A stretch of 45,597 bases of DNA from Dehalococcoidia bacterium (GTDB taxonomy: Bacteria > Chloroflexota > Dehalococcoidia > Tepidiformales > Tepidiformaceae): NCBI GenBank assembly GCA_020847985.1, contig JADLBC010000017.1:1-45597 (forward strand), given 5' to 3'. The notes below the pieces were generated by a model, which saw nothing but the letters and a program-made list of their open reading frames with translations, was not told where the DNA came from and ran no database searches. How positions within the stretch are numbered: the stretch's first letter is position 1; every line of letters starts with the position of its first letter. Positions 8,341 through 15,934 of the stretch are shown in pieces. The position numbers and the translations under genes are program-made.

Positions 8341-9279
8341 ATGGCCAACGTGCATTTCGGCGTCACCATCCCCCAGATCAAGCGCACCTGGGAGGAGAGC
8401 CGCGACGCTTCGCGCGAATTCGAGGCGATGGGCTTCGATTCGCTCTGGGTGTGCGACCACCTCTACGGTCCGCAATCGCCTTCGATCCCGATCCTCGAGG
8501 CGTGGTCGCTGCTCGCGGCGGTGGCCGCATCGACGGAGAAGGCGGAGCTGGGCACGCTCGTGACGCCGGCGGGCATGCGCAACGCGGCGCAGCTCGGAAA
8601 GGTCATCGCGACGGTCGATAGCATCGCGGGAGGGCGCGTGATCGCGGGCCTCGGGGGCGGCTGGATGCGCCGCGAATTCACGGACTTCGGCGTGCCCTTC
8701 CTTTCGACCGGTCAGCGGCTGAAGCAGCTCGACGAGACGGTCCAGCTCTTCCGGCGGATGTGGGACCCGGAGGAGAAGGAAGTGAGCTTCGCGGGGAAGT
8801 TCGTGCAGTGCGAGAACGTGGTGTGCGAACCGAAGCCGCCGCGGCGCGTGCCCATCCTGGTGGGTGGCGCGGGCGAGAAGGTGACGTTGCGCATCGCCGC
8901 GCGGCACGCGGACATCTGGAACAACCTTGCGGGGCACCAGCACGCGCTGCCGCAAAAGGTGGCGGCGCTGCGCCAGCACATGGCCGATGTGGGCCGCCCC
9001 GAGAGCGAAGTGACCATCAGCCAGCAGTGCCTGGTCACGATCGCGCCCGACGAAGCGAGCGCGGGGCCGATGGTGGACACGGCGAAGAAGATTTTCGGCG
9101 GCCACCTGGGCGACCCGACGGGCCCGCTGGCCATTTCCGGCACACCGGAGCGGGTGCGGGAGCAGATCCAGAAGCACATCGACCTTGGCTGCACGATGTT
9201 CGTGATGGAGTTCTTCGGGCGGGACCCGAAGGTGGGCGCGGCACTGTTCGCGGAGAAGGTGGCGCCGCACTTCAAGTAG
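8341..9279 (+). CDS. LLM-class F420-dependent oxidoreductase
   Basis: This 312-residue protein is a luciferase-like monooxygenase-family TIM barrel. It shows ASREFEAMGFDSLWVCDH near the N terminus, the typical ISAGRV-like DSIAGGRVIAGLGGGW (about 98-113), and PILVGGAGEKVTLRIAARHADIWN (about 180-203). Members of this branch that lack a flavin reductase partner usually bind coenzyme F420 and transfer hydride to small organic substrates. The substrate is unknown. It has a GGAG ribosome site. A second, more divergent member lies at 44545-45474, and a deazaflavin-nitroreductase-like protein at 38046-38408, which together suggest that the organism makes F420. Confidence 0.88.
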   Translation: MANVHFGVTIPQIKRTWEESRDASREFEAMGFDSLWVCDHLYGPQSPSIPILEAWSLLAAVAASTEKAELGTLVTPAGMRNAAQLGKVIATVDSIAGGRVIAGLGGGWMRREFTDFGVPFLSTGQRLKQLDETVQLFRRMWDPEEKEVSFAGKFVQCENVVCEPKPPRRVPILVGGAGEKVTLRIAARHADIWNNLAGHQHALPQKVAALRQHMADVGRPESEVTISQQCLVTIAPDEASAGPMVDTAKKIFGGHLGDPTGPLAISGTPERVREQIQKHIDLGCTMFVMEFFGRDPKVGAALFAEKVAPHFK

Positions 9280-9308
9280 AAGGAGAAATGAGGAAGGAGA
9301 AAGGGGTT
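9280..9308. repeat. A-type heptamer tract
   Basis: A short purine run (AAGGAGAAATGAGGAAGGAG and a few more bases) directly follows the TAG of the LLM gene. No B, core or C module follows; instead the hairpin of the next gene begins about 20 bases on. Confidence 0.6.
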
Positions 9309-9328
9309 GGGGGCCAGTTATAGCGAGT

Positions 9329-9363
9329 TTAGGGAGTTTAGCGAAACTCGCTAAACTCCCTAA
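9329..9363. promoter_or_regulatory. Perfect 16-bp-stem hairpin/operator upstream of the ATPase gene
   Basis: TTAGGGAGTTTAGCGA (9329-9344) pairs perfectly with TCGCTAAACTCCCTAA (9348-9363) across a three-base loop. It sits seven bases before the TATAAT box, so it covers the -35 region. A related copy lies just after the gene (10587-10627). It could be a dyad operator, or the end of a small mobile unit. Confidence 0.7.
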
Positions 9364-9369
9364 GATGGA

Positions 9370-9375
9370 TATAAT
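9370..9375 (+). promoter_or_regulatory. -10 box of leaderless promoter (TATAAT)
   Basis: A consensus TATAAT ends six bases before GTG 9382, with no ribosome site; the start codon would be the first codon of the mRNA. Confidence 0.65.
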
Positions 9376-9381
9376 CGGTGC

Positions 9382-10581
9382 GTGGACCCCGTTCGGAACC
9401 CTTTTGCCCCCGGAGCGGGTGCGCCGCCACCGGAACTGGCCGGGCGTGATTCGCTGCTGGAGTCGGTGAGCATCGCGCTCCAGCGGGTGCGCCGCGGGAG
9501 CCCTGCGAAGAGCGTCCTGATGGTCGGGCTGCGGGGCGTGGGGAAGACGGTTCTGCTCGATCGGATGCGTAAGCAGGCCGGGCTTCTCGGGCTCGAGACC
9601 ATCCAGGTCGAAGCACCGGAGGACCGATCGCTGCCGGCGCTCCTCGCGCCCGAGCTGCGGCTCGCCCTGCTACGCCTATCCGTGAACGACCGTGCGCGGG
9701 AGCGTGCCACGCGCGCACTCCGAGCCCTCGCCGGGTTCGCACGCGGGCTCAAGGTGAAGTACCAGGACATCGAGGTCGGTCTCGACTTCGACCCTGAGCC
9801 GGGCCTTGCCGACAACGGCGATCTCCAGGGCGACCTCCAGGCGTTGCTTGAATCGGCGGCGGAGGCGGCGCAGGCGGCCGAGAGCGCACTGGCGTTGTTC
9901 GTCGATGAGTTGCAGTACGTGCGTAAAGATCAGCTGGCGGCGCTGGTCACGGCGCTGCACCGTTGTTCGCAGCGGCGATTGCCCGTGATGCTTGTCGGCG
10001 CCGGGCTCCCGCAGCTCCGAGGCCGTATGGGTAACGCCAAGTCTTACGCGGAGCGGATGTTCGACTTCCCCGAGGTCGGCCCGCTCGATGACGCGGCCGC
10101 GCGGATCGCGATCACGCGGCCGTTGGAGGCCGAGGGCGTGGGCATCGAGCCCGCCGCGCTGGAGCACATCGTCGCCGTCACCCGCGGCTACCCGTACTTC
10201 CTGCAGGAATGGGGCAAGCACGCGTGGGATGCCGCCGACGCCTCGCCCATCACCCTTGAGGATGTTCAGCGGGCGTCGGCGATCGTCGTGGCCGCCCTCG
10301 ATGAAAGCTTCTTCCGTGTCCGCTTCGATCGCCTCAAGCCATCGGAGCGCCGGTACATGCGCGCGATGGCCGAGCTGGGCGCCGGTCCGCACCGTTCTGG
10401 CGAGATTGCCGTGAAGCTTGGTCGGAGCGTCACGTCGCTCGCGCCCATGCGCGCCGATCTCATCGCGAAGGGCATGATCTGGAGCCCCGGCCACGGCGAA
10501 ACCGCGTTCACGGTACCGCTCTTCGACGAGTTCATGCGGCGGATCATGCCCGTGTTCGCGCCCGGCACCGACGATATATAG
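9382..10581 (+). CDS. Stand-alone P-loop ATPase with C-terminal winged helix (Orc1/Cdc6-like), unknown role
   Basis: The 399-residue protein begins DPVRNPFAPGAG...AGRD, typical of a scattered family of single-gene ATPases. It has Walker A GLRGVGKT (49-56), Walker B ALFVDELQ (Asp175-Glu176), an LVGAG strand that may hold sensor 1, and RGYPYFLQEWG in the lid region. A C-terminal winged-helix-like stretch follows (about 320-390, RRYMRAMAELG...GEIAVKLGRS...PLFDEFMRR). It probably binds DNA with its C-terminal domain and hydrolyses ATP as a switch; this is inferred from the fold. It has no operon partners and its gene is bracketed by related palindromes. Codon use looks slightly less GC-extreme than its neighbours, which with the flanks suggests an accessory gene. 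No defence or toxin domain is visible. Confidence 0.85.
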   Translation: MDPVRNPFAPGAGAPPPELAGRDSLLESVSIALQRVRRGSPAKSVLMVGLRGVGKTVLLDRMRKQAGLLGLETIQVEAPEDRSLPALLAPELRLALLRLSVNDRARERATRALRALAGFARGLKVKYQDIEVGLDFDPEPGLADNGDLQGDLQALLESAAEAAQAAESALALFVDELQYVRKDQLAALVTALHRCSQRRLPVMLVGAGLPQLRGRMGNAKSYAERMFDFPEVGPLDDAAARIAITRPLEAEGVGIEPAALEHIVAVTRGYPYFLQEWGKHAWDAADASPITLEDVQRASAIVVAALDESFFRVRFDRLKPSERRYMRAMAELGAGPHRSGEIAVKLGRSVTSLAPMRADLIAKGMIWSPGHGETAFTVPLFDEFMRRIMPVFAPGTDDI

Positions 10582-10586
10582 CGACC

Positions 10587-10628
10587 TTAGCGAGTTTAGT
10601 GTTTCAGGCTAAACTCCCTAAACTCGCC
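10587..10628. repeat. Palindromic repeat related to the hairpin before the ATPase gene
   Basis: Six bases after the ATPase stop, TTAGCGAGTTTAG (10587-10599) is followed by CTAAACTCCCTAAACTCGCC (10609-10628). GAGTTTAG can pair with CTAAACTC, or GCGAGTTTA with TAAACTCGC. Both half-sequences match those upstream of the gene. It may also serve as terminator, but there is no T run. Confidence 0.6.
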
Positions 10629-10635
10629 ATAAACC

Positions 10636-11544
10636 CTACCGCTTGCCCTTTTGCCCCTTCGCGACGGCGTGCGTTGCGGCGGGGGCCGCCGGAGGCGTGG
10701 TGGGCGTCGTCTGCGGGCGCGGCGGGCGGCTGATCGACCACCGCCGGAAGCGCTCCTCGATCGGCTGGCCGGGGTTCTCCTTCTCCCGCGCCTCGCGCTC
10801 CTTCAGGAAGCTTTCCTTCGTGCGCCCGCCGATCTGGCTGGTGTGGCAGAGGATCGCCTCGACCTTCTTCTCCCAGTGCGCGGTGATATCGACGACGTAG
10901 TCGGGCTTATCCGTCCCCGCGAGCAGCACTTCGTTCACCTGGTGCGATTCGAGGCCGTCGTCTTCGTGCGCGGGATAGAACAGCCGGTCGCGCACGAGCG
11001 GGTAGATGGCATCCGAGGTGACCGTGCCCACGGTGCGATGGTCGCGGTGGTTGAAGGTGCCGCGGAAGGCATCCCAGGTGACGACGACATCCGGGCGGTA
11101 CTGGCGCAGGAGGCGGACGATCTGGCCGCGGAACTCGTGCTCATCGAGCGTGAAGCCGTCGGGATACCCCAGGAAGACGCATTCGCGCACACCGAGGACG
11201 CGGCAGGCGGCGCGCTGTTCGGCCTCGCGGATGGCGGCGAGCTTTTCCGGGTGCATCTCGCGGTCGTGGGTGCCCTTGTCGCCGCCGGTCACGAGCACGT
11301 AGATGACGTCCCAGCCTTCGGCGCACCACTTCGCGACGGTGCCCGAGCAGAGGAACTCGGCGTCATCCGGGTGGGCGACGATGACCATGGCGCGCGCGGG
11401 CCCGGCAATGGGCGGGAGTTCGGCGGCGCCGGCGCCACTGCCGGGGAGCGGCGGTGCGGGGGTCCCGGGCTTCACGGAGGCGATATCGGCGAGCGCCTGC
11501 TTCTTTCGCTTCTTGCCGTTCGTGCCCTTGCGGTCCTTCGCCAT
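10636..11544 (-). CDS. PIG-L/LmbE family deacetylase
   Basis: The 302-residue protein belongs to the zinc-dependent N-acetylglucosaminyl deacetylase family (LmbE/MshB/BshB). The metal-binding AHPDD is at 57-61, and the second metal histidine is in NHRDHRTVG (about 166-174). The fold covers about residues 50-245. Both ends are unusual: the N terminus is a lysine-rich, basic tail (KDRKGTNGKKRKKQ) without a signal peptide, and the C terminus is rich in Pro, Thr and Ala. Family members remove acetyl groups from amino sugars, for example in mycothiol or bacillithiol synthesis, but nothing nearby fixes the substrate. The gene is convergent with the ATPase gene. Confidence 0.88.
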   Translation of the reverse strand: MAKDRKGTNGKKRKKQALADIASVKPGTPAPPLPGSGAGAAELPPIAGPARAMVIVAHPDDAEFLCSGTVAKWCAEGWDVIYVLVTGGDKGTHDREMHPEKLAAIREAEQRAACRVLGVRECVFLGYPDGFTLDEHEFRGQIVRLLRQYRPDVVVTWDAFRGTFNHRDHRTVGTVTSDAIYPLVRDRLFYPAHEDDGLESHQVNEVLLAGTDKPDYVVDITAHWEKKVEAILCHTSQIGGRTKESFLKEREAREKENPGQPIEERFRRWSISRPPRPQTTPTTPPAAPAATHAVAKGQKGKR

Positions 11545-11661
11545 GCGCCATCCCCGGGGATGCGTCCCCGTTCGCTATCGTAGCGTGCCACGCGGGCGGC
11601 GGTCGCGGGGGTGCCACGCGTGGCTGATAGCTTGGCCGGCGGGCATGGCGAACTGGAGTGC

Positions 11662-12357
11662 ATGGATGGCTACGTTCCCTGTGGGGCGCCGACGGTGGCG
11701 GGCGGGCGATGCCGCTGGCCGCGCGGGCAGTGCCGCTTTCACCGCGCGGCCGAAGCTCCGCGCGAACGGCCCGGGCCGGCATCCCGGGGTGTGCGCGCGG
11801 CGCCGGTTTCGCGGCGAAGGAACGCGCGCGATGGCGAGGGCGAGGGCGGGCTGCCCCGGGCCGTGCGCGAACGGGATGTGCGCGGGCTGGCCTGGTGGCT
11901 GATGGAGCTGCTGATTTCGCGCGAGGACCCGGCTTCGAACGCGCAGGCGCTGACGGCGGTGCTGCGCGTGCTCGCGGGGCTCGGCCCGGAACCGCGCCAG
12001 GAGGAGGATGCGCTCGCGGAGGTGGAGTTGCGCGGGCTGCTCATGCACGGGGTGCCGCCGCGCACGCCCGGGGAGTGGGCGCGCGCGGCGGAGCTCTTTT
12101 CGCCCGAGGCCTTGCGCGAAATCGCGCGTTGGGAGGGCCTGCTCGCCGCCGAAGCGGATGGCGTGCTACTGGAAGGAGATGGCGCTGATCGCCTTCAGCC
12201 ATTCCGCCTGGGGGATACTCGCGCTGAACATCTCGAGGTGGCCGGTCTCATCCATCACGAGGATGGTGTTGGCGGCGACGGTGCCGACGGCGTAACGGGT
12301 GGTAGCTTCGGCGCCGAGATTGGCGCGGAGCCCTTCGATCGTGACGAAGCCTGGTGA
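11662..12357 (+). CDS. Hypothetical protein with Cys-His zinc-knuckle N terminus; tail overlaps antisense gene
   Basis: The N terminus reads VPCGAPTVAGGRCRWPRG then QCRFH, a C-x8-C-x6-C-x2-H pattern common in small zinc-binding proteins of unknown role. A basic linker follows, then a helical region (LAWWLMELLISREDPASNAQALTAVL, about residues 80-165). GGAG stands three bases before this ATG, an awkward spacing, so the start is uncertain. From about residue 168 the frame runs 192 bases into the convergent lipoprotein gene, and the sequence there looks like its antisense shadow. The original stop may therefore have been lost or shifted near 12165. Confidence 0.45.
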   Translation: MDGYVPCGAPTVAGGRCRWPRGQCRFHRAAEAPRERPGPASRGVRAAPVSRRRNARDGEGEGGLPRAVRERDVRGLAWWLMELLISREDPASNAQALTAVLRVLAGLGPEPRQEEDALAEVELRGLLMHGVPPRTPGEWARAAELFSPEALREIARWEGLLAAEADGVLLEGDGADRLQPFRLGDTRAEHLEVAGLIHHEDGVGGDGADGVTGGSFGAEIGAEPFDRDEAW

Positions 12358-12696
12358 GCCGCCGCCCACCTGTTCGAGCAGCACCTGCAGCGTCACGCCC
12401 TTCTTCTTCGTGCCCGCGACATCGATCTCGGCGGTCGCGAGCTTGCGGAACTCATCGACGGTGGGGGTGTACGTCTTCTGCCCGGCGACGACGGCGATGG
12501 CGCGCGATGTGTTCGGGACGGCCGTCGGCGGCACGCGCGTGGGCGCCGCCGGGAGCGTGGGCTCGGGGGTGATGGCGACGGACGGCGATGCGCCGGCCGC
12601 GGTGGTGGCGCTGGTGTCCTTGTCGTCGCCATCGCCGCAAGCAATGCCGGCGAAGAGGGCGAGCGCGGCGGTGGCCGCAATCCAGGTTCGAAGCAA
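12166..12696 (-). CDS. Lipoprotein with molybdopterin-oxidoreductase-like domain
   Basis: The signal peptide MLRTWIAATAALALFAGIAC ends in a lipobox cysteine, so the protein is anchored to the outer face of the membrane. A Thr/Pro/Ala-rich spacer of about 50 residues follows, then a globular domain (about 65-176) containing KGVTLQVLLEQVGGGSPGFVTIEG. That domain recalls the small accessory form of the oxidoreductase molybdopterin-binding fold, without cofactor residues that I can verify. I chose TTG 12696 because GAGGTG stands just upstream; GTG 12708 in the same frame is the alternative and leaves the signal peptide intact. Probable role: extracytoplasmic ligand or redox sensing; not established. 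Confidence 0.65.
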   Translation of the reverse strand: MLRTWIAATAALALFAGIACGDGDDKDTSATTAAGASPSVAITPEPTLPAAPTRVPPTAVPNTSRAIAVVAGQKTYTPTVDEFRKLATAEIDVAGTKKKGVTLQVLLEQVGGGSPGFVTIEGLRANLGAEATTRYAVGTVAANTILVMDETGHLEMFSASIPQAEWLKAISAISFQ

Positions 12697-12777
12697 ATGG
12701 CACCTCACGGTTTCCGGGGGCGTCCTTCGAGCCTACCGGAGCGGTGGGAGCGGGCAAGGCAAGGGTTAATCAGGCGT

Positions 12778-13773
12778 TCAGGGCGTGGGCGTGTTCGAAG
12801 GCGGCGTCCCCGTCACGGTGGAGGAGGTGTCGCTGTCGTGCGCCGTGGCCGTGGGCGAAGGGGTGCCCGTGGGGGCGGGTGTCGCCGTGCCGGGGGCCGG
12901 GGTCGCCGTGCCGGCGGTCGCGGAGCTGGTATCGCTGTCGGGCTTCGGCGTGGCGGTGGGCGCCGGGGTGAGCGTGGGCAGCGGCTCGATTGTCGCGGCG
13001 CCACCGACGCCGGCCGCCATCGCCGTGTCGTTCACGGTGGTGATGGTGGTGACGACGGCGGGCTGGAGGTCCGGCTGTTTCTGGGCGACGCCTTCGAGGA
13101 CTTTCACGCTGGAGCCGGTGATGACTTCGATGCGGCCGCGCTGGATCTCGTCGAGCTGGTTGGAGCGGGCGAGCTTTTCGAGTTCGCGGGCGTCGTTCTG
13201 GAGGCGCTGGATATCGGCGGGGGAGACGGCGCCGCTGCTGGCGAGGACCTGGAGTTCGCGTACGCGCGCTTCGGTCTGGCCGAGCTGGATATCGATGCGG
13301 CCGCCGCCGCGGGAGAGGGAGTATTCGAGCCGTTCGTTGGCGAGTTTGAAGGTGTAGTTCCAATCGCCGGGGACGGCATCGTCGGAAGTGATGAAGCCGA
13401 GGGTGAGCGCGCCGATGGCCGCGGCGACGCCGGCCACCGCGCTGCCGGCGAAGGCGGTGCGGAGGCCGGCGCGCGGCGAAACGGGGGCGCGGGAAGGAAT
13501 CGGGAGCATGGGCGCCGGGGCTGTGCGCGGTTCGCGCCGGGCGGCGGCGAGGAATTTCTGCTTGAGCGAGGCTTCGAAGTAGTAGCTCGGCTGCTCGGCC
13601 GCGGTGGTTTCGCGGATGGTGGTGGTGGTGCGCAGGAGCGGTTCGAGCCAGGCGGCCTCGGCGCTGAAGAGGTCCAGCACGTCGTCGATCGGGAGGCCGT
13701 CATCGAGCAGTGCCTGGGCTTCGGCGAAGGTGGCGGCATCGGCCGCGGGCTTGCGGTCGAACAGGCGAATCAC
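12778..13773 (-). CDS. DUF5667-like membrane protein, probable sigma-factor partner
   Basis: The 331-residue protein has a cytoplasmic N-terminal part (1-105), one membrane segment (GLRTAFAGSAVAGVAAAIGALTLGFI, about 103-128) and an external domain. That domain starts GDWNYTFKLANERLEYSLS and is rich in Glu/Gln/Arg helices, as in the DUF5667 family. The C-terminal 70 residues are a Thr/Pro/Ala/Ser stalk with repeated PAPTATP and DSDTSS units. Its GTG start overlaps the sigma factor stop in GTGA, so the two are translationally coupled. By analogy with ECF/anti-sigma pairs I infer that it restrains or tunes the sigma factor, but the N-terminal region lacks the zinc HxxxCxxC motif. Confidence 0.75.
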   Translation of the reverse strand: MIRLFDRKPAADAATFAEAQALLDDGLPIDDVLDLFSAEAAWLEPLLRTTTTIRETTAAEQPSYYFEASLKQKFLAAARREPRTAPAPMLPIPSRAPVSPRAGLRTAFAGSAVAGVAAAIGALTLGFITSDDAVPGDWNYTFKLANERLEYSLSRGGGRIDIQLGQTEARVRELQVLASSGAVSPADIQRLQNDARELEKLARSNQLDEIQRGRIEVITGSSVKVLEGVAQKQPDLQPAVVTTITTVNDTAMAAGVGGAATIEPLPTLTPAPTATPKPDSDTSSATAGTATPAPGTATPAPTGTPSPTATAHDSDTSSTVTGTPPSNTPTP

Positions 13774-14339
13774 TCCAGCACCACCATGGTTTGGAGTTTT
13801 GCGATTGCCTTGTGCTGCAACACCTTCACGTTGTTTTCGGTCTTCTTCAGCGCCTGGGCGGTTTCGGCGACGGTGAGGCCGGCGCCGAAGCGGAGTGCGA
13901 TGACCTGCCGCTGGGCTTCAGGGAGCCGTTCCGCGGCCTCCCGGATCATCGCCACGGTCATCTGTTGTTCGATGACGAGCGTGTAATCCTGGGATGGGTC
14001 GGGGATGAACTCCGTCAGCTCGGCCGTGGGGGCCCGGGTCTTCTGTTTGCGCACGTGCGAAACCACTTCGTTGCGTGCGATGCGGAAGAGCCAGGCGCCG
14101 AAGGGAAGGCCGCGCCACGTGAAGCTGCCGAGGTTATGGATGACGCGAAGGAAGATCTCCTCCGTGACGTCCTCGGCGTCCTCCGCGGCTGCGAGCCGGC
14201 TGTTGACGTACCGGTAGACCTTTGGGAAGTAGTGCTCGTAGAGCCGCGAGAGGGCCAGTTCGTCGCCGCCACGAGCGGCTTCGACCACGGCGTACTCATC
14301 GAACTCCGGCGCGAGCGCATCGACCGGTGTTTGCGTCAA
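13770..14339 (-). CDS. ECF-type RNA polymerase sigma factor
   Basis: The 189-residue protein has sigma region 2 (about 22-95), including LYEHYFPKVYRYVNSRL, EDVTEEIFLRV and LFRIARNEVVSHVRK. Sigma region 4 (about 130-185) has LPEAQRQVIALRFGAGLTVAETAQALKKTENNVKVLQHKAIAKL, here cited only as the helix-turn-helix zone. It directs RNA polymerase to a stress or envelope regulon. Start: TTG at 14339 with a GGGGGGCT purine run just upstream. A TAACCT hexamer at about 14362-14367 on the same strand could be its -10 box with a short leader. Coupled to the DUF5667 gene downstream. Confidence 0.9.
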   Translation of the reverse strand: MTQTPVDALAPEFDEYAVVEAARGGDELALSRLYEHYFPKVYRYVNSRLAAAEDAEDVTEEIFLRVIHNLGSFTWRGLPFGAWLFRIARNEVVSHVRKQKTRAPTAELTEFIPDPSQDYTLVIEQQMTVAMIREAAERLPEAQRQVIALRFGAGLTVAETAQALKKTENNVKVLQHKAIAKLQTMVVLE

Positions 14340-14587
14340 TCCAGCCCCCCGGGCCGTGCAGGTTACCCTGTTTTCGCTGTAAGCCGACCGTCCTCCTTTC
14401 GAGGATAGGCAGCACTGTGGCTGTGTACCAGAAACAACGTAACGGTGCCGGGGAAGGTTAACGCGCTCGCAACAGAATTCCGCAACGTCCGCAGACGGAC
14501 GGGCACCTGCATTTCGAGTGCACCCGCCACGCCATCCGGGCGTGCTTTCGCGGGCCGTGGGCCGTTTGCGGGTGGCGCCGCCGCGGG

Positions 14588-14593
14588 CACGAT
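14588..14593 (+). promoter_or_regulatory. Weak -10 box (CACGAT) six bases before GTG 14600
   Basis: The hexamer departs from TANNNT at its first base but keeps the six-base gap seen at the stronger leaderless promoters; no ribosome site precedes this GTG. Confidence 0.35.
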
Positions 14594-14599
14594 CGGGGC

Positions 14600-15880
14600 G
14601 TGGTCTTCCTCGCGAGCCTGCCCTCCATCGACCTCGACGCCGATGCCGCCCGCCTCGGTGTCGCGCTCGGCATTGGCATGCTGCTGGGCATCGAGCGCGA
14701 ACGGCGCAAGGCGCTGCGCGACGGCGGCCGGGCGATCGCGGGCATTCGCACCTTCGCCCTGGTCGCGCTCGCGGGCGGCATCGCCATGGTCCTCGGCAGC
14801 GAATGGTTGCTCGTGGTGGTTGGCGGCTTCGTCGCGCTCGCCACGGTCGTGGGCTACTACCGCGCGGGCAGCACCGAGGACCCGGGCCTCACGACCGAGA
14901 CCGCGCTTGTCGTCGCCTATCTCCTCGGCGCGCTCGCGGTGCACGATCCGCCGCTGGCGGCCGGCTTCGGCGTGGTGGTCGCCATCGTCCTCGCATCGCG
15001 CGAACGGCTGCACGCCTTCGTTTCGCGCACCCTCACGGAGCGGGAGCTGAACGACGGCCTCCTCTTCGCCGCCGCCGCGCTCGTCATCCTGCCGCTGGTG
15101 CCGGACCGCGAGGTGGGGCCGTTCGATGTCTTCAACCCGTTCGCCGTGTGGCGGCTGGTGGTGGTCGTGATGGCGATTAGCGCGAGCGGGTACCTGGCCG
15201 TGCGCATCCTCGGGCCGCGCGTGGGCCTCCCCCTCGCGGGCTTCGCCTCGGGCTTCGTTTCGAGCTCGGCCACGATCGGGGCGATGGGTGCGCGCGCGCG
15301 CCAGCAGCCGTCGCTCCTGGCCCCGGCCGTCGCGGGCGCGGTGCTTTCGACGGTCGCGACCGTGGTGCAGATGGTGATCGTCGTGGGCGCGACCGACCCG
15401 GGGACGCTCGCGCGGTTGTGGAGTGCGCTGGCGCCCGCGGGCATCGCCGCCACGGCGTATGGCGCGCTCATGGGCCTGCGCTTGCGCCGCGCCCACGACG
15501 GCGACGTCCTCGAACCCGGCCACGCCTTCGACCTCAAGACGGCGGTGATCTTCGCGGCCACGGTCGCTGCGGTGCTCTTCATTTCGGCGGCCGCGCAGGA
15601 GCGGTTCGGCGAAGGGGGCGTCGTGGTCGCGACGGCGCTCGCGGGCTTCGCCGATACGCATTCGGCCGCGATCTCGGCGGCGTCGCTGGTCGCGGCCGGG
15701 CGCATCGATGCGGACGCGGCGGTCGTGCCCATCCTCGCGGCGCTCACCACCAACACGGTGACGAAGGCCGTCGTCGCGTACACGACGGGGCGCCAGCCGT
15801 ACGCGTGGCGGGTGTGGGCAGGGATCCTGCTCGTGATCGGCGCGGCGTGGGCCGGGTGGGCCGTATCCCGTTTCGCCTGA
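14600..15880 (+). CDS. MgtC/SapB N-terminal plus DUF4010 membrane protein
   Basis: The 426-residue, strongly hydrophobic protein has about 11-12 membrane segments. Its N-terminal quarter matches the MgtC/SapB fold (RLGVALGIGMLLGIERERRK..GIRTFALVALAG), and the remaining part is DUF4010 (ASGFVSSSATIGAMGARA, GFADTHSAAISAASL, TTNTVTKAVVAY). Proteins of this class are found in many bacteria as predicted inner-membrane transporters or regulators; a link to magnesium is suggested by MgtC but unproven for this form. The neighbour tsaD has its own promoter. CorA at 31140 is the other magnesium-linked gene in the window. Confidence 0.88.
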   Translation: MVFLASLPSIDLDADAARLGVALGIGMLLGIERERRKALRDGGRAIAGIRTFALVALAGGIAMVLGSEWLLVVVGGFVALATVVGYYRAGSTEDPGLTTETALVVAYLLGALAVHDPPLAAGFGVVVAIVLASRERLHAFVSRTLTERELNDGLLFAAAALVILPLVPDREVGPFDVFNPFAVWRLVVVVMAISASGYLAVRILGPRVGLPLAGFASGFVSSSATIGAMGARARQQPSLLAPAVAGAVLSTVATVVQMVIVVGATDPGTLARLWSALAPAGIAATAYGALMGLRLRRAHDGDVLEPGHAFDLKTAVIFAATVAAVLFISAAAQERFGEGGVVVATALAGFADTHSAAISAASLVAAGRIDADAAVVPILAALTTNTVTKAVVAYTTGRQPYAWRVWAGILLVIGAAWAGWAVSRFA

Positions 15881-15922
15881 GTCTCACCCGCGCGCGGCAT
15901 ATCGCCAGGGGCCGCCCCGCCC

Positions 15923-15928
15923 TACGCT
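15923..15928 (+). promoter_or_regulatory. -10 box of leaderless promoter for tsaD (TACGCT)
   Basis: TACGCT ends six bases before GTG 15935, with no ribosome site between. Confidence 0.6.
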
Positions 15929-15934
15929 GGGACG

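Noticed and set aside
8193..9270. Long minus-strand frames opposite dapB and the LLM gene
   Set aside because: They mirror strongly conserved plus-strand genes and have shadow-type composition.
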